62,365 nucleotides of DNA from positions 1 through 62,365 of the forward strand of contig JAPLFH010000005.1 in assembly GCA_026390815.1 (NCBI GenBank). Reading direction: 5' to 3'. Made by a program: the position numbers and the translations under genes. The notes under the pieces were generated by a model. The model ran no database searches. It was not told the DNA's origin and saw only the letters and a list, made by a program, of their open reading frames with translations. Below are positions 15,351 to 24,064 of this stretch, piece by piece (within the stretch, counting starts at the first letter, position 1; the number at the start of each line of letters is the position of its first letter). This stretch comes from Ignavibacteriales bacterium. Lineage in GTDB: Bacteria > Bacteroidota > Ignavibacteria > Ignavibacteriales > SURF-24.

Positions 15351-15373
15351 AAAAAACCCCGGTAATTCCGGGG
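15351..15373 (-). terminator. rho-independent terminator of the vor operon
   Basis: CCCCGG-AATTA-CCGGGG on the minus strand (15357-15373) followed by TTTTTT (15351-15356), 37 bases after the gamma-subunit stop. It also forms the truncated edge of the TPR fragment. Confidence 0.9.
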
Positions 15374-15409
15374 ATTAAAATAGAATTTAATTTTTTCTTA
15401 TTACTTTTT

Positions 15410-15967
15410 CTAACTCTGCATTAAAATTCCTTCAGCTAATTCCATCCCTCGTTTTAGTGCTTGCTCATTCAGTGGTAATAAATGATGATATCTTTCGGGA
15501 AGAACTTTCTTCAATCCTTTTAAAATGTTTTCGAACTCAATGATTGGCTTTTTCTTTAAAAAAGCACCAAGCATAATCATATTTAGAATTTTAGTATTCT
15601 TCATTTTAGCTGCTTCGTTAGCTGCATCAATACCCACTATATCAATGTCAGTTCTGGTTGGAGGATTAACTGAAGTGGAGGTATCATACAAAAACAGCCC
15701 ACCTGGTTTTACAGCTTTTTCAAATTTATCTATCGATGGTTGATTTAAAGCTATCACAGTATCGAATTTTGTAAGTATTGGTGAACTGATCATCTCTTCA
15801 CTGATAATTACAATACAGTTAGCTGTTCCGCCGCGCATCTCTGGTCCGTAGGAAGGCATCCAGCTTACTTCTTTATTTTCCATTACTCCAGAGTAACAAA
15901 GTATTTGTCCCATTGAAAGAACACCTTGTCCGCCAAACCCTGCAATTACAATTTCTTCGTTCATCAT
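15410..15967 (-). CDS. 2-oxoacid:ferredoxin oxidoreductase, gamma subunit
   Basis: 185-186 residues from an ATG at 15967 preceded by GGAGG; the in-frame ATG at 16000 lies inside the upstream gene and is rejected. The gamma (catalytic-domain) signature is present: EIVIAGFGGQGVLSMGQIL, SWMPSYGPEMRGGTANCIVIIS, and FDTVIALNQPSIDKF. It is the last gene of a delta-alpha-beta-gamma operon. The enzyme decarboxylates 2-oxoacids oxidatively to acyl-CoA and reduces ferredoxin, under low-oxygen conditions in most known cases. The gene set is most like VOR/KOR-type enzymes; the exact substrate is inferred. Confidence 0.9.
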   Translation of the reverse strand: MMNEEIVIAGFGGQGVLSMGQILCYSGVMENKEVSWMPSYGPEMRGGTANCIVIISEEMISSPILTKFDTVIALNQPSIDKFEKAVKPGGLFLYDTSTSVNPPTRTDIDIVGIDAANEAAKMKNTKILNMIMLGAFLKKKPIIEFENILKGLKKVLPERYHHLLPLNEQALKRGMELAEGILMQS

Positions 15968-15968
15968 A

Positions 15969-16790
15969 TTATTTTTCCTCCTTTGGAACTTTAAGATCAC
16001 CTAATGGATAATATGGAATCATATTTTCTTCCATCCATTTATTTGCTTCAACAGGAGTCATCTTCCAGTTGGAAGGACAATTAGAAACAATCTCAACAAA
16101 GGATAATCCTTTTTTAAGTTTCTGATATTCAAATCCTTTTTGAATTGCTTTCTTTGCTTTGCGTACATTACCCGGAGTGTTTACGGCTTGCCTGGTGCAA
16201 TAATATACTCCCGGAAGATTAGCAACAAGGTCGGTAATCTTTAATGGATTTCCCATCGTAACAACATCTCTTCCAAATGGTGATGTTGTCGATTTCATTC
16301 CTGGTAAAGTTGTTGGAGCCATTTGTCCACCGGTCATTCCATAAATTCCATTATTGATAAAAACAATTAGAATATTTTCCCCACGGTTGCAGGTATGGAT
16401 AGTTTCACCTGTTCCAATTGCAGCTAGATCTCCATCACCCTGATAAGAGAAAACATATTTATCAGGTAGAACTCTTTTAATTCCAGTAGCAACTGCAGAG
16501 GCTCTTCCATGCGGAGCTTCCTGCATATCAATATTAAAATAATGGTATGCGAAGACAGAGCAGCCAACCGGAGCAACACCAACTGTTTCGGATTGGATTC
16601 CAAGTTCATCAATCACTTCTGCAATAATTCTGTGTGCAACACCATGTCCGCAGCCCGGGCAATAATGGAATGGAGTATCGGTAAGTGTGGTTGGTCTTTC
16701 ATAAACCAGATTTTCGTTTATACAAACACTCTCTTCGGAAAGAACTTCTTCAAAGTGTTTTTCTTCTTCTAAAAGTATTTTCTCGTTCAT
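15969..16790 (-). CDS. 2-oxoacid:ferredoxin oxidoreductase, beta (TPP-binding) subunit
   Basis: 273 residues. YCPGCGHG at 43-50 supplies C44 and C47. The thiamine diphosphate motif is GDGDLAAIG at 118-126 followed by NNGIYGMTGGQ from 146. The beta subunit carries the cofactor that attacks the 2-oxoacid carbonyl. It overlaps the alpha-subunit gene by 4 bases (ATGA) and ends 1 base before the gamma start. Length and motifs are complete. The closest naming by overall look is VorA/KorB. Confidence 0.92.
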   Translation of the reverse strand: MNEKILLEEEKHFEEVLSEESVCINENLVYERPTTLTDTPFHYCPGCGHGVAHRIIAEVIDELGIQSETVGVAPVGCSVFAYHYFNIDMQEAPHGRASAVATGIKRVLPDKYVFSYQGDGDLAAIGTGETIHTCNRGENILIVFINNGIYGMTGGQMAPTTLPGMKSTTSPFGRDVVTMGNPLKITDLVANLPGVYYCTRQAVNTPGNVRKAKKAIQKGFEYQKLKKGLSFVEIVSNCPSNWKMTPVEANKWMEENMIPYYPLGDLKVPKEEK

Positions 16791-17857
16791 ACCAATTCTC
16801 CTACAAATTTTTCTTCAAGTTTTGCAAGAATTTCTTCAGGCGAAGGAATAACTCCCCCCATTCTTCCAAGGAATTCAACCCGGACTTTTCCATTAACTGA
16901 CAATCTAACATCTTCTACCATCTGACCAGCATTCATTTCAACATCTAAAAATCCTTTTACACTATCCGCTAAATTGTTTATCTCTTCATAAGGAAATGGG
17001 AATAAGGAAATCGGTCTCATTACACCAACTTTAATTCCCTTTTCCCGTGCAAGAATAGCAGCTTTATGGCAGATTCTTGCAACTAATCCAAACGCTACTA
17101 AAATAAATTCTGCATCATCGCATAACATTTTTTCAAAACGAAGTTCTTCTTTTTCAATTTCTTTATACTTCTTTTGTAAATGAATATTTATCTCTTCCAT
17201 TTTATCAGATTCCATATGCAGTGAAGTATGTATGTTGCGTTCTCTGTCTTTTGGTTTACCAACAGTAGCCCATGATTCAATTGAAGTAATGCGTGGTTGC
17301 TGTTCAAACAGTTCAACCTTTTCCATCATTTGTCCAATTGCACCATCTGCTAAAATCATTACAGGATTGCGCCATTTGAATGCAAGTTCAAATCCAAGTT
17401 TAACAAAATCAACCATTTCCTGAACGGTAGATGGAGCAAGAACAATCATTTTATAATCGCCGTGTCCGCCTCCTTTAACAGCCTGAAAGTAATCTCCTTG
17501 TGAAGGTTGAATTGTTCCTAATCCTGGACCTCCGCGTACAACATTTACAAGCAAACAAGGAATTTCAGCACATGCGATGTATGAAATACCTTCCTGCATT
17601 AAACTTATTCCTGGACTTGAAGATGAAGTCATAACTCTTTTACCGCAACCACCAGCACCATAAATCATGTTTATTGCTGCAATTTCGCTTTCAGCCTGAA
17701 GCACAATCATTCCTGTTCGCCTGTTTGCTTCAAGGCTTAAATACTCCAGCACTTCCGATTGTGGGGTAATGGGATAACCAAAATAAGCATCGCATCCGCT
17801 GCGTATAGCTGCTTCTGCCATTGCTTCGTTACCTTTCATTAATTTTAGTTCTTTCAT
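16787..17857 (-). CDS. vorB: 2-oxoacid:ferredoxin oxidoreductase, alpha subunit (VorB-like)
   Basis: 356 residues, typical of the short VorB-type alpha chain. The N-terminal pyrimidine-binding motif reads AYFGYPITPQSEVLEYL at about 24-40. Next come the ESEIAAINMIYGAGGCGKRVMTSSSSPG block and the C-terminal transketolase-like domain (GLVARICHKAAILAREKGIKVGVMRPISLFPFP). It overlaps the ferredoxin subunit gene by 4 bases. The name reflects similarity to 3-methyl-2-oxobutanoate oxidoreductase; 2-oxoglutarate as substrate cannot be excluded. Confidence 0.88.
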   Translation of the reverse strand: MKELKLMKGNEAMAEAAIRSGCDAYFGYPITPQSEVLEYLSLEANRRTGMIVLQAESEIAAINMIYGAGGCGKRVMTSSSSPGISLMQEGISYIACAEIPCLLVNVVRGGPGLGTIQPSQGDYFQAVKGGGHGDYKMIVLAPSTVQEMVDFVKLGFELAFKWRNPVMILADGAIGQMMEKVELFEQQPRITSIESWATVGKPKDRERNIHTSLHMESDKMEEINIHLQKKYKEIEKEELRFEKMLCDDAEFILVAFGLVARICHKAAILAREKGIKVGVMRPISLFPFPYEEINNLADSVKGFLDVEMNAGQMVEDVRLSVNGKVRVEFLGRMGGVIPSPEEILAKLEEKFVGELV

Positions 17858-18141
17858 GATGCCACCGTTAATGTCATATCTTTAGAAACATTTGAAATGG
17901 TAGCAACGTGTTCTTTTTTGTTAAGCGTTTTTCGATATACTTTGATGATGCCCTCCGGGCAGACCAATGCGCAGTTAGTACAACCAGTGCAGTTATCTTC
18001 TATCCTTACGATATAATGATAACCTTTCGAATTTATTTTTTTCGAAAGTTGCAGCGAGTCTTGTGGACAAGCAACAGCACAGAGTTCGCATCCTTTGCAT
18101 TTTTCAATATCAACAAAGATATCTCCTTTCACTTTAGCCAT
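17854..18141 (-). CDS. ferredoxin-type delta subunit, two [4Fe-4S] clusters
   Basis: 95 residues. Two complete CxxCxxCxxxCP motifs: C15-C18-C21-C25 and C51-C54-C57-C61. This subunit passes electrons from the TPP site to external ferredoxin. It is the first gene of the operon, with AGGTG before the ATG, and overlaps the alpha subunit by 4 bases. The tail after residue 75 is short and variable. Confidence 0.92.
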   Translation of the reverse strand: MAKVKGDIFVDIEKCKGCELCAVACPQDSLQLSKKINSKGYHYIVRIEDNCTGCTNCALVCPEGIIKVYRKTLNKKEHVATISNVSKDMTLTVAS

Positions 18142-18162
18142 TTTACACCTGCTTTTTGTTTA

Positions 18163-18195
18163 AAAATAAAAAGGTTACTAATTGTGTTAGTAACC
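18163..18195 (-). terminator. rho-independent terminator after lipA
   Basis: GGTTACTA-ACACAAT-TAGTAACC on the minus strand (18173-18195) followed by TTTTTATTTT. It separates the lipA unit from the vor operon, whose start lies 22 bases further on. Confidence 0.85.
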
Positions 18196-18301
18196 TGTTA
18201 AATGGTTAAAAAATTTATAACTAGAATGTCTAGAATTTCACAGTACACTAATATTGTATTATTTCTTAAAAGCATTTACCTTTCTATCAAGTAAAAATAA
18301 A

Positions 18302-19204
18302 TTAAAAATCACGGGCATGCTTATCAGCATGGTAAGAACTTCTAACAAGTGGCGATGATTCAACCGCCTTAAATCCAAATCCCATTCCATTTTCTTTAAA
18401 CATTTTAAAATCTTCCAGTGTAACATATCTATCAACCGGAAGATGCTGTTTTGTTGGTTGCAAGTACTGACCAATTGTTAAAATGTCGCAACCATGTTCA
18501 ACTAAATTTTTCATTAGCGCTAAAACCTCAAAATTTTCTTCGCCTATTCCAACCATAATTCCGCTTTTTGTTTTTAAGCCTTTATTCTTAAACCAAGAAA
18601 GTAATTCCAAACTTCTTTCATATTTTGCCTGCGGACGAACTGCATGATATAATCGTTCAACCGTTTCTAAATTATGGTTTAGAATATCAGGTGGATTTTG
18701 CATAATAATTTCGAAGGCTTCTTCTAATCCTTTAAAATCAGGAATTAGAATTTCGATTGTGCACTCAGGCATTCTTTCACGGATCAATCTAACCGTTTCA
18801 GAAAATATTAATGCTCCGCCGTCTTTTAATTCATCCCGATTTACAGAAGTAATTACAACATGACGCAATTGCAATTCTTCAACTGCTTCTGCAACTCTTC
18901 TTGGTTCATCCAGATCAAGTTCGTTCGGTAAACCAACTTTAATATTACAGAATCCGCAACTTCTTGTACAGGTATCACCAAGAATCATAAATGTTGCGGT
19001 TCTGCTGTTCCAGCATTCACCCATATTAGGGCATTTAGCTTCTTCGCAAACTGTATGAAGCTTAGATTTTCTCATTAAAGAAAGAACATCTTTATAATTT
19101 TCTCCTGAAGGTAATCTTACTTTTAACCATTCAGGTCTTTTACCTAAATTTTCTTTTTCCTTCTCTGCAATATCCTTAAATGCACGCTGATGTTTATTAA
19201 TCAA
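18302..19204 (-). CDS. lipA: lipoyl synthase
   Basis: 300 residues, the usual length. The auxiliary cluster motif is C53-C58-C64 (CEEAKCPNMGEC) and the radical SAM cluster C79-C83-C86 (CTRSCGFC). The C-terminal serine ligand motif RSSYHAD is present. It inserts two sulfurs into protein-bound octanoyl groups, completing the lipoate that the E2 protein encoded next door requires. It lies 80 bases downstream of the E2 gene in the same direction. Confidence 0.97.
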   Translation of the reverse strand: MINKHQRAFKDIAEKEKENLGKRPEWLKVRLPSGENYKDVLSLMRKSKLHTVCEEAKCPNMGECWNSRTATFMILGDTCTRSCGFCNIKVGLPNELDLDEPRRVAEAVEELQLRHVVITSVNRDELKDGGALIFSETVRLIRERMPECTIEILIPDFKGLEEAFEIIMQNPPDILNHNLETVERLYHAVRPQAKYERSLELLSWFKNKGLKTKSGIMVGIGEENFEVLALMKNLVEHGCDILTIGQYLQPTKQHLPVDRYVTLEDFKMFKENGMGFGFKAVESSPLVRSSYHADKHARDF

Positions 19205-19284
19205 AAAAAATCCTTTCGTTCAGTCAAATTCTTCTTTTTCAAATTTCTCGGTTCAAATTTAATAAAAACTATAACACAAAAAAA

Positions 19285-20934
19285 TTATATTTGCGTTGCC
19301 TCAAAATTTTCTAAAGAATCCTTAATTGTCTTTAAAAATCTTCCACCAAGCATGCCATCCACTAATCGATGATCGTGGCTAAGTGATAGATACATCATTG
19401 GTCTAACGGAGATAGTATCTGTCCCATCAACTTCCATTACAATTGGTTTTTTAGTAACTGTTCCAACACCCAAAACTGCAACTTCAGGTTGGTTGATGAT
19501 AGGAGTTCCAAACAATGTTCCAAATACACCATAGTTAGTTATTGTAAAAGTACCTCCAGAAATATCGTCTACAGTAAGTTTTTTAGATCTCGCTTTTTCT
19601 GATGTTTCTGCAATCGAACGAGCCAAGCCTTTTACATTCTTATCATCAGCATTTTTTATATTAGGAACAATTAAACCATTAGGCTCCATAGCCACAGCAA
19701 AGCCAAGGTTTATATGTTTCTTTAGGATAATATTGGTGCCATCTACCGATGCATTCATGAATGGGTATTCTTTTAACGCTTTAATACACGCATAAGCAAT
19801 AAAGGGTAGGTAAGTTAGTTTAAGATTTTCTCTTTTAAGGAAATCCTCTTTATTGTTTTTGATAAAATTATGGATTCGATTCATATCAACTTCAATTACT
19901 GCTGTAACATGAACAGATGTATCTTTACTGTTTACCATATGCTTCATAATTTTCTGCCGGATATTATCCATTGGAATTGTTACTATATCTTGACCTTCTT
20001 TCCATTGAATACTGGTAGCGACAGGTTTTAGTACTTTCGGCTGTTCATCAATTTTAGAAACTGGTTTTTCACTCTTTTTGATTTTCAAATTTTCTAAATA
20101 TTTCAAAATATCTTTCTTAGTAATTCTACCTTCAATTCCACTTCCCGGAATATTTTCCAATTCTTCGAAACTAATATTTTCTTTTTGTGCAATGCTTAAT
20201 ACTAACGGAGAATAAAATTTCCTTCCTGGTTTATTTTTATAAGAGCTTGGAGATGACATCTCAAAAGATTCAATTACCATTGCGTTGGATTCTGATAATG
20301 CCGGTGATTCAACAAAATCCGTTTTAGTTGATTCAGTCTTTTGCTCATTCGTTTTATTCAGCCCACTTCTGGAAGACAATCTTGCTACGATTGTACCAAC
20401 CAAAACAGTTTGCTGCTCTGCAACCAAAATTTCTGAAAGAGTTCCATCTTCTGGTGAGGGAACTTCAGTATCAACTTTATCAGTACTTATTTCAAATAAT
20501 ATTTCATCCTTCTTTACAGTTTCCCCAACTTTTTTATTCCATTTTATAATTGTTCCTTCCATAACCGATTCACCCATTTTTGGCATAGGGATATCAATCA
20601 AATTTCCGCCAACTTGTTTGGTTGATGGCATTTCATCAAGTTCTGCTTTCGGATTTCCACTCACTTTTACTTCCTGAATCTTTACTGGTATGTTTATATC
20701 CGTTTCAATTATTGCAACAACAGTATCAACAACAACTGTTTCCTGCTCAAATACTTTTATCTCAAATAAAACTCCTTCTGCAGGTGAAGGAATTTCAGTA
20801 TCCACTTTGTCTGTGGATATTTCAAAAATTATTTCATCTTTCTTTACAATCTCTCCAACTTTTTTATTCCACTTGATAATTGTTCCTTCGTTTATGCTTT
20901 CACCCATTTTGGGCATAATTACATTAACTTGCAT
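19285..20934 (-). CDS. 2-oxoacid dehydrogenase E2 (dihydrolipoamide acyltransferase), two lipoyl domains
   Basis: 549 residues. Two nearly identical lipoyl domains carry lipoylation lysines K43 and K153 in DKVDTE. A peripheral subunit-binding domain is at about 240-282 (FYSPLVLSIAQKE...SGIEGRITKKDILKYL), and the catalytic core has the HxxxD motif (H522, D526). The core passes the acyl group from lipoyl to CoA. The specificity (pyruvate or branched-chain) cannot be read from the sequence; the fused E1 next door suggests branched-chain 2-oxoacids. AAGGAA precedes the ATG. Confidence 0.93.
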   Translation of the reverse strand: MQVNVIMPKMGESINEGTIIKWNKKVGEIVKKDEIIFEISTDKVDTEIPSPAEGVLFEIKVFEQETVVVDTVVAIIETDINIPVKIQEVKVSGNPKAELDEMPSTKQVGGNLIDIPMPKMGESVMEGTIIKWNKKVGETVKKDEILFEISTDKVDTEVPSPEDGTLSEILVAEQQTVLVGTIVARLSSRSGLNKTNEQKTESTKTDFVESPALSESNAMVIESFEMSSPSSYKNKPGRKFYSPLVLSIAQKENISFEELENIPGSGIEGRITKKDILKYLENLKIKKSEKPVSKIDEQPKVLKPVATSIQWKEGQDIVTIPMDNIRQKIMKHMVNSKDTSVHVTAVIEVDMNRIHNFIKNNKEDFLKRENLKLTYLPFIAYACIKALKEYPFMNASVDGTNIILKKHINLGFAVAMEPNGLIVPNIKNADDKNVKGLARSIAETSEKARSKKLTVDDISGGTFTITNYGVFGTLFGTPIINQPEVAVLGVGTVTKKPIVMEVDGTDTISVRPMMYLSLSHDHRLVDGMLGGRFLKTIKDSLENFEATQI

Positions 20935-21038
20935 TTGCTAATTCCTTGTGTTAAACAAATTTTATTTTAGAATAACCGGTTGCATGATTTAAACGATAAA
21001 TTGTTGAAACAGTTCATAGTCCCGGTCTTTCTTTAGTC

Positions 21039-21102
21039 AACCCACGAATTAATTCGTGGGTTACTTAATAATCCAAACAAATAAAAACCGTTTCAACGGT
21101 TT
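21039..21102. repeat. two intergenic hairpins between E1 and E2
   Basis: A perfect 24-bp palindrome at 21039-21062 (half site AACCCACGAATT) and AAACCGTTTCAACGGTTT at 21085-21102. On the minus strand the latter is followed by TTATTT and could act as a weak terminator or RNA-stability element between the E1 and E2 genes. Both look like members of short palindromic repeat families. Confidence 0.65.
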
Positions 21103-21129
21103 ACTACCTAATCCACAAAACAAGTTAGA

Positions 21130-23226
21130 TTAATAATCAAGTAAGTTTTTAATCGCTTTTATGATTTTTTCTTTTGTTGGAAGAATTGCCATTTCCAATT
21201 TTGGATGATAAGGAATAGGTGTATCTTCCGCCGCAACTCTTCTAACCGGTCCATCTAAGAATTGAAAACATGTATCCGATATTCTTGCAGCGATCTCGGC
21301 GCCAAATCCTGCGGTTAAAGTATCTTCATGAATGACAATTGCCTTACCAGTTTTCTTAACTGATTTATAAATCGTTTCTTCATCCAATGGATTTATTGTT
21401 CGAATATCAATCACTTCAACTGAATAGCCATCGGCAGCAAGTTTATGTGTGGCAAATTTGGAATCGTGAACAGTTGCACCATAAGTTACAACTGTTAAAT
21501 CGTTTCCTTCATTAATAATTTTAGCTTTGCCAAAAGGAAGAAGATAATCCGCATCTGGTTCCGGTGATGTTGCATAACTTTGTCTATAAAGTCCTTTATG
21601 CTCTAGAAACAAAACCGGGTCGTTCAATCTGATTGCAGTTTTTAATAGTCCCTTTGCATCAGAAGCGTTTGAAGGATAAGCAATATAAATTCCCGGCATG
21701 TGTGCAAAAAATCCTTCAATGTTCTGACTATGGTATAACCCACCGTGAATATATCCTCCAACAGCTACACGTGTTACTACTGGTGTTTCCCAAAAATTAT
21801 TTGAACGATAACGGAACATAACCATTTCATCACGGAATTGCATAAACGCTGGCCAAATGTAATCACCAAATTGAATTTCTATTACCGGTTTCAATCCTGC
21901 TAAAGACATACCAATTGCAACACCAACAATGCTGGCTTCAGCAAGAGGTGAATTGAATACTCTTTCATTTCCGAATTGGGTAGAGAGTCCCTTTGTTGAT
22001 GTAAACACTCCGCCCTTTTTATCAGCAACATCTTCACCAAAAATATACATCTTTTCATTTCTTTCCATCTCTTCGCGAAGGGCATGATTAACAGCATCAA
22101 CCAGTACAACCGGTTTGCCGGTAGGAGCTGATTTTTCATATTCAAGTTTTTCTTTTTTTCCGCTTTCATCAAAGACAAAGAGCTTTGCTGTCTCAATTTT
22201 AGGATCTGATTGAGTGAGCGCCCAACTTGCTGCTTCATCAAGATGATGATTTATTTCTTTTTTCAATTCCTCATAAGCAAGTTCGGTAAGCACACCTTTT
22301 TTCATTAGAAGTTGAGCAAAATTATTTATCGGGCATCTTTTAAATTCTTCGTCAAGTTCTTTTTGATTTCTATATTTTCTTTGATCATCAGAAGATGAAT
22401 GTGGAAAAAGTCTAACTACTTCAGCTTCAATTAAAGCTGGTCCTTTCCCCTGCCTTGAATATTTAAATGCTGATTGTGCCGCTGCGTGCATTAGAAGAAA
22501 TTGTGTACCATCAATTCTTTGACGAAATAAATTTTCATAGCCTTTCATCATCTCTGCAATTGAATAATTCTTTCCACCAGTTTGATTTTCTACTGGAACT
22601 GATATGGCGTATTTATTATTCTGGATTAAAAAAATAACGCTAAGTTTATCGCGGCTTGCCCAGTTAACAGCTTCGTGGAATTCACCTTCACTTGTGGTTC
22701 CTTCGCCGCTGCTTACATAAACAACAGCATCGTTTCCCTTTTTTTTATTTGCCAATGCAACGCCAACGGCTTGTAGAAATTGCGTTCCTGTTGGACTTGA
22801 TTGTGTTGGAATATTCAATTCTTTTGAACCCCAATGATTGGGCATTTGTCTTCCGCCAGTCATTAAATCATTTGCTTTTGCAAGATGTTGTAGAAACAGA
22901 TCCTGTGGCTTAGTTCCTAGTGCAAGTACAAATGCCAAATCTCTGTAATATGGAAATGCCCAATCAATTCCTGGACGCATAGCTAACGCGCAGGCAACTT
23001 GCGCGGCTTCATGACCTGCTGCTGCAATGTGAAAAAATGATTTCCCTTGTTTAAGCAGATTCATCGCTTTGGTATCAAACTGGCGGGAAGTGTACATCAA
23101 TCGAAGTGCATTCATCAGTTCATTTTTTGTTAGTCCGCCAAATGAATCTATTTTACCTGTTGGTGCATCATCCACTTTTTCTATTACATTAAGATTTTCA
23201 TTTTGGGAATTGTTTATTCTATTCAT
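21130..23226 (-). CDS. fused alpha-beta E1 component of a 2-oxoacid dehydrogenase
   Basis: 698 residues. The N-terminal half is an E1-alpha domain: TPP motif GEGTTSEGEFHEAVNW, then NNKYAIS, and the loop HSSSDDQRKYR. The C-terminal half, from about residue 370, is an E1-beta domain (VDAVNHALREEM, FGEDVADKKGGVF, SPLAEASIVGVAIG). Fusions of this type are annotated as 2-oxoisovalerate or pyruvate dehydrogenase E1. It lies between lipB and the E2 gene in one direction, so the complex (E1, E2, lpd) and its lipoylation enzymes are clustered. Confidence 0.92.
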   Translation of the reverse strand: MNRINNSQNENLNVIEKVDDAPTGKIDSFGGLTKNELMNALRLMYTSRQFDTKAMNLLKQGKSFFHIAAAGHEAAQVACALAMRPGIDWAFPYYRDLAFVLALGTKPQDLFLQHLAKANDLMTGGRQMPNHWGSKELNIPTQSSPTGTQFLQAVGVALANKKKGNDAVVYVSSGEGTTSEGEFHEAVNWASRDKLSVIFLIQNNKYAISVPVENQTGGKNYSIAEMMKGYENLFRQRIDGTQFLLMHAAAQSAFKYSRQGKGPALIEAEVVRLFPHSSSDDQRKYRNQKELDEEFKRCPINNFAQLLMKKGVLTELAYEELKKEINHHLDEAASWALTQSDPKIETAKLFVFDESGKKEKLEYEKSAPTGKPVVLVDAVNHALREEMERNEKMYIFGEDVADKKGGVFTSTKGLSTQFGNERVFNSPLAEASIVGVAIGMSLAGLKPVIEIQFGDYIWPAFMQFRDEMVMFRYRSNNFWETPVVTRVAVGGYIHGGLYHSQNIEGFFAHMPGIYIAYPSNASDAKGLLKTAIRLNDPVLFLEHKGLYRQSYATSPEPDADYLLPFGKAKIINEGNDLTVVTYGATVHDSKFATHKLAADGYSVEVIDIRTINPLDEETIYKSVKKTGKAIVIHEDTLTAGFGAEIAARISDTCFQFLDGPVRRVAAEDTPIPYHPKLEMAILPTKEKIIKAIKNLLDY

Positions 23227-23341
23227 CTTTTAATTGATACTTTCATTTTTATTTGGTTAACAAATTTTGCAATCTTTACCAAAGAAATTGTCTAATTGTT
23301 TCATTGTTAAATTGTTTTTACCAGGAAATATTTGTTGTGAT

Positions 23342-24064
23342 CTAATCTTTCATTCCATCTAAATGAATTACCTGATTTTCTTCTTTTAAAATAGTATTTA
23401 CAAAATCATAATTGAAAACAGTTTTGAAATTGCTTAACAATTTTTCCTTTACTTCATCTAAGAAAATTATTTTCGCCAATTCTTTTTCCAATGAAGTAAC
23501 AGCTTTATCTGAAATACCACAGGGAATTATTCCGTTAAACAAAGAAAGATCAGTATTAACATTGAACGCAAAACCGTGCATCGTAATCCATCGGCTAACT
23601 TTAATTCCTATTGCCGCAATCTTTCTGTTTTCGATCCAAACGCCAGTTAAACCTTCAACTCTGCCAGTTTGTAATCCAAAATCTTTGCAGGTAATAATGA
23701 TCACTTCTTCTAATCCTCTTAAATACTTATGAGTATCTTCGTACCAATCGCCAAGATTAATAATCGGGTAACCAACTATTTGACCTGGACCATGATAGGT
23801 GATATCACCGCCCCGATCAATATCATAAATCGAGATCTGATTTTCATGCAAATATTCCTTTGAACTGATCAAATTTTTCTTGTCCGCAACTTTACCTAAA
23901 GTATATGTATGTGGATGTTCGAGCAAAAATAAAGTATCGTTAATTTTATTCAACCTTCTTTGCTCGAATGTTTCAAGCTGCAAATCCCAGGTTTGTTTAT
24001 AATCAACCAGACCGAGATCGCAGTAATCTAATTCTCTATATATGAATTGCTTCGCCGTATGCAT
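23342..24064 (-). CDS. lipB: octanoyl transferase
   Basis: 240 residues. The substrate-binding motif RGGDITYHGPGQIVGYP spans 84-100. The catalytic lysine is K155 (AIGIKVSRW) and the acyl-carrying cysteine C182 (IIPCGIS). LipB transfers octanoate from acyl carrier protein to E2 lysines, the substrate for LipA. The start overlaps the lpd gene by 29 bases; no later in-frame ATG precedes the active-site region, so the overlap seems real. Confidence 0.95.
   Translation of the reverse strand: MHTAKQFIYRELDYCDLGLVDYKQTWDLQLETFEQRRLNKINDTLFLLEHPHTYTLGKVADKKNLISSKEYLHENQISIYDIDRGGDITYHGPGQIVGYPIINLGDWYEDTHKYLRGLEEVIIITCKDFGLQTGRVEGLTGVWIENRKIAAIGIKVSRWITMHGFAFNVNTDLSLFNGIIPCGISDKAVTSLEKELAKIIFLDEVKEKLLSNFKTVFNYDFVNTILKEENQVIHLDGMKD

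Noticed and set aside
20285-20941. Several plus-strand ORFs opposite the E2 gene
   Set aside because: Shadows of the duplicated lipoyl-domain coding sequence. The E2 frame has full motif support.
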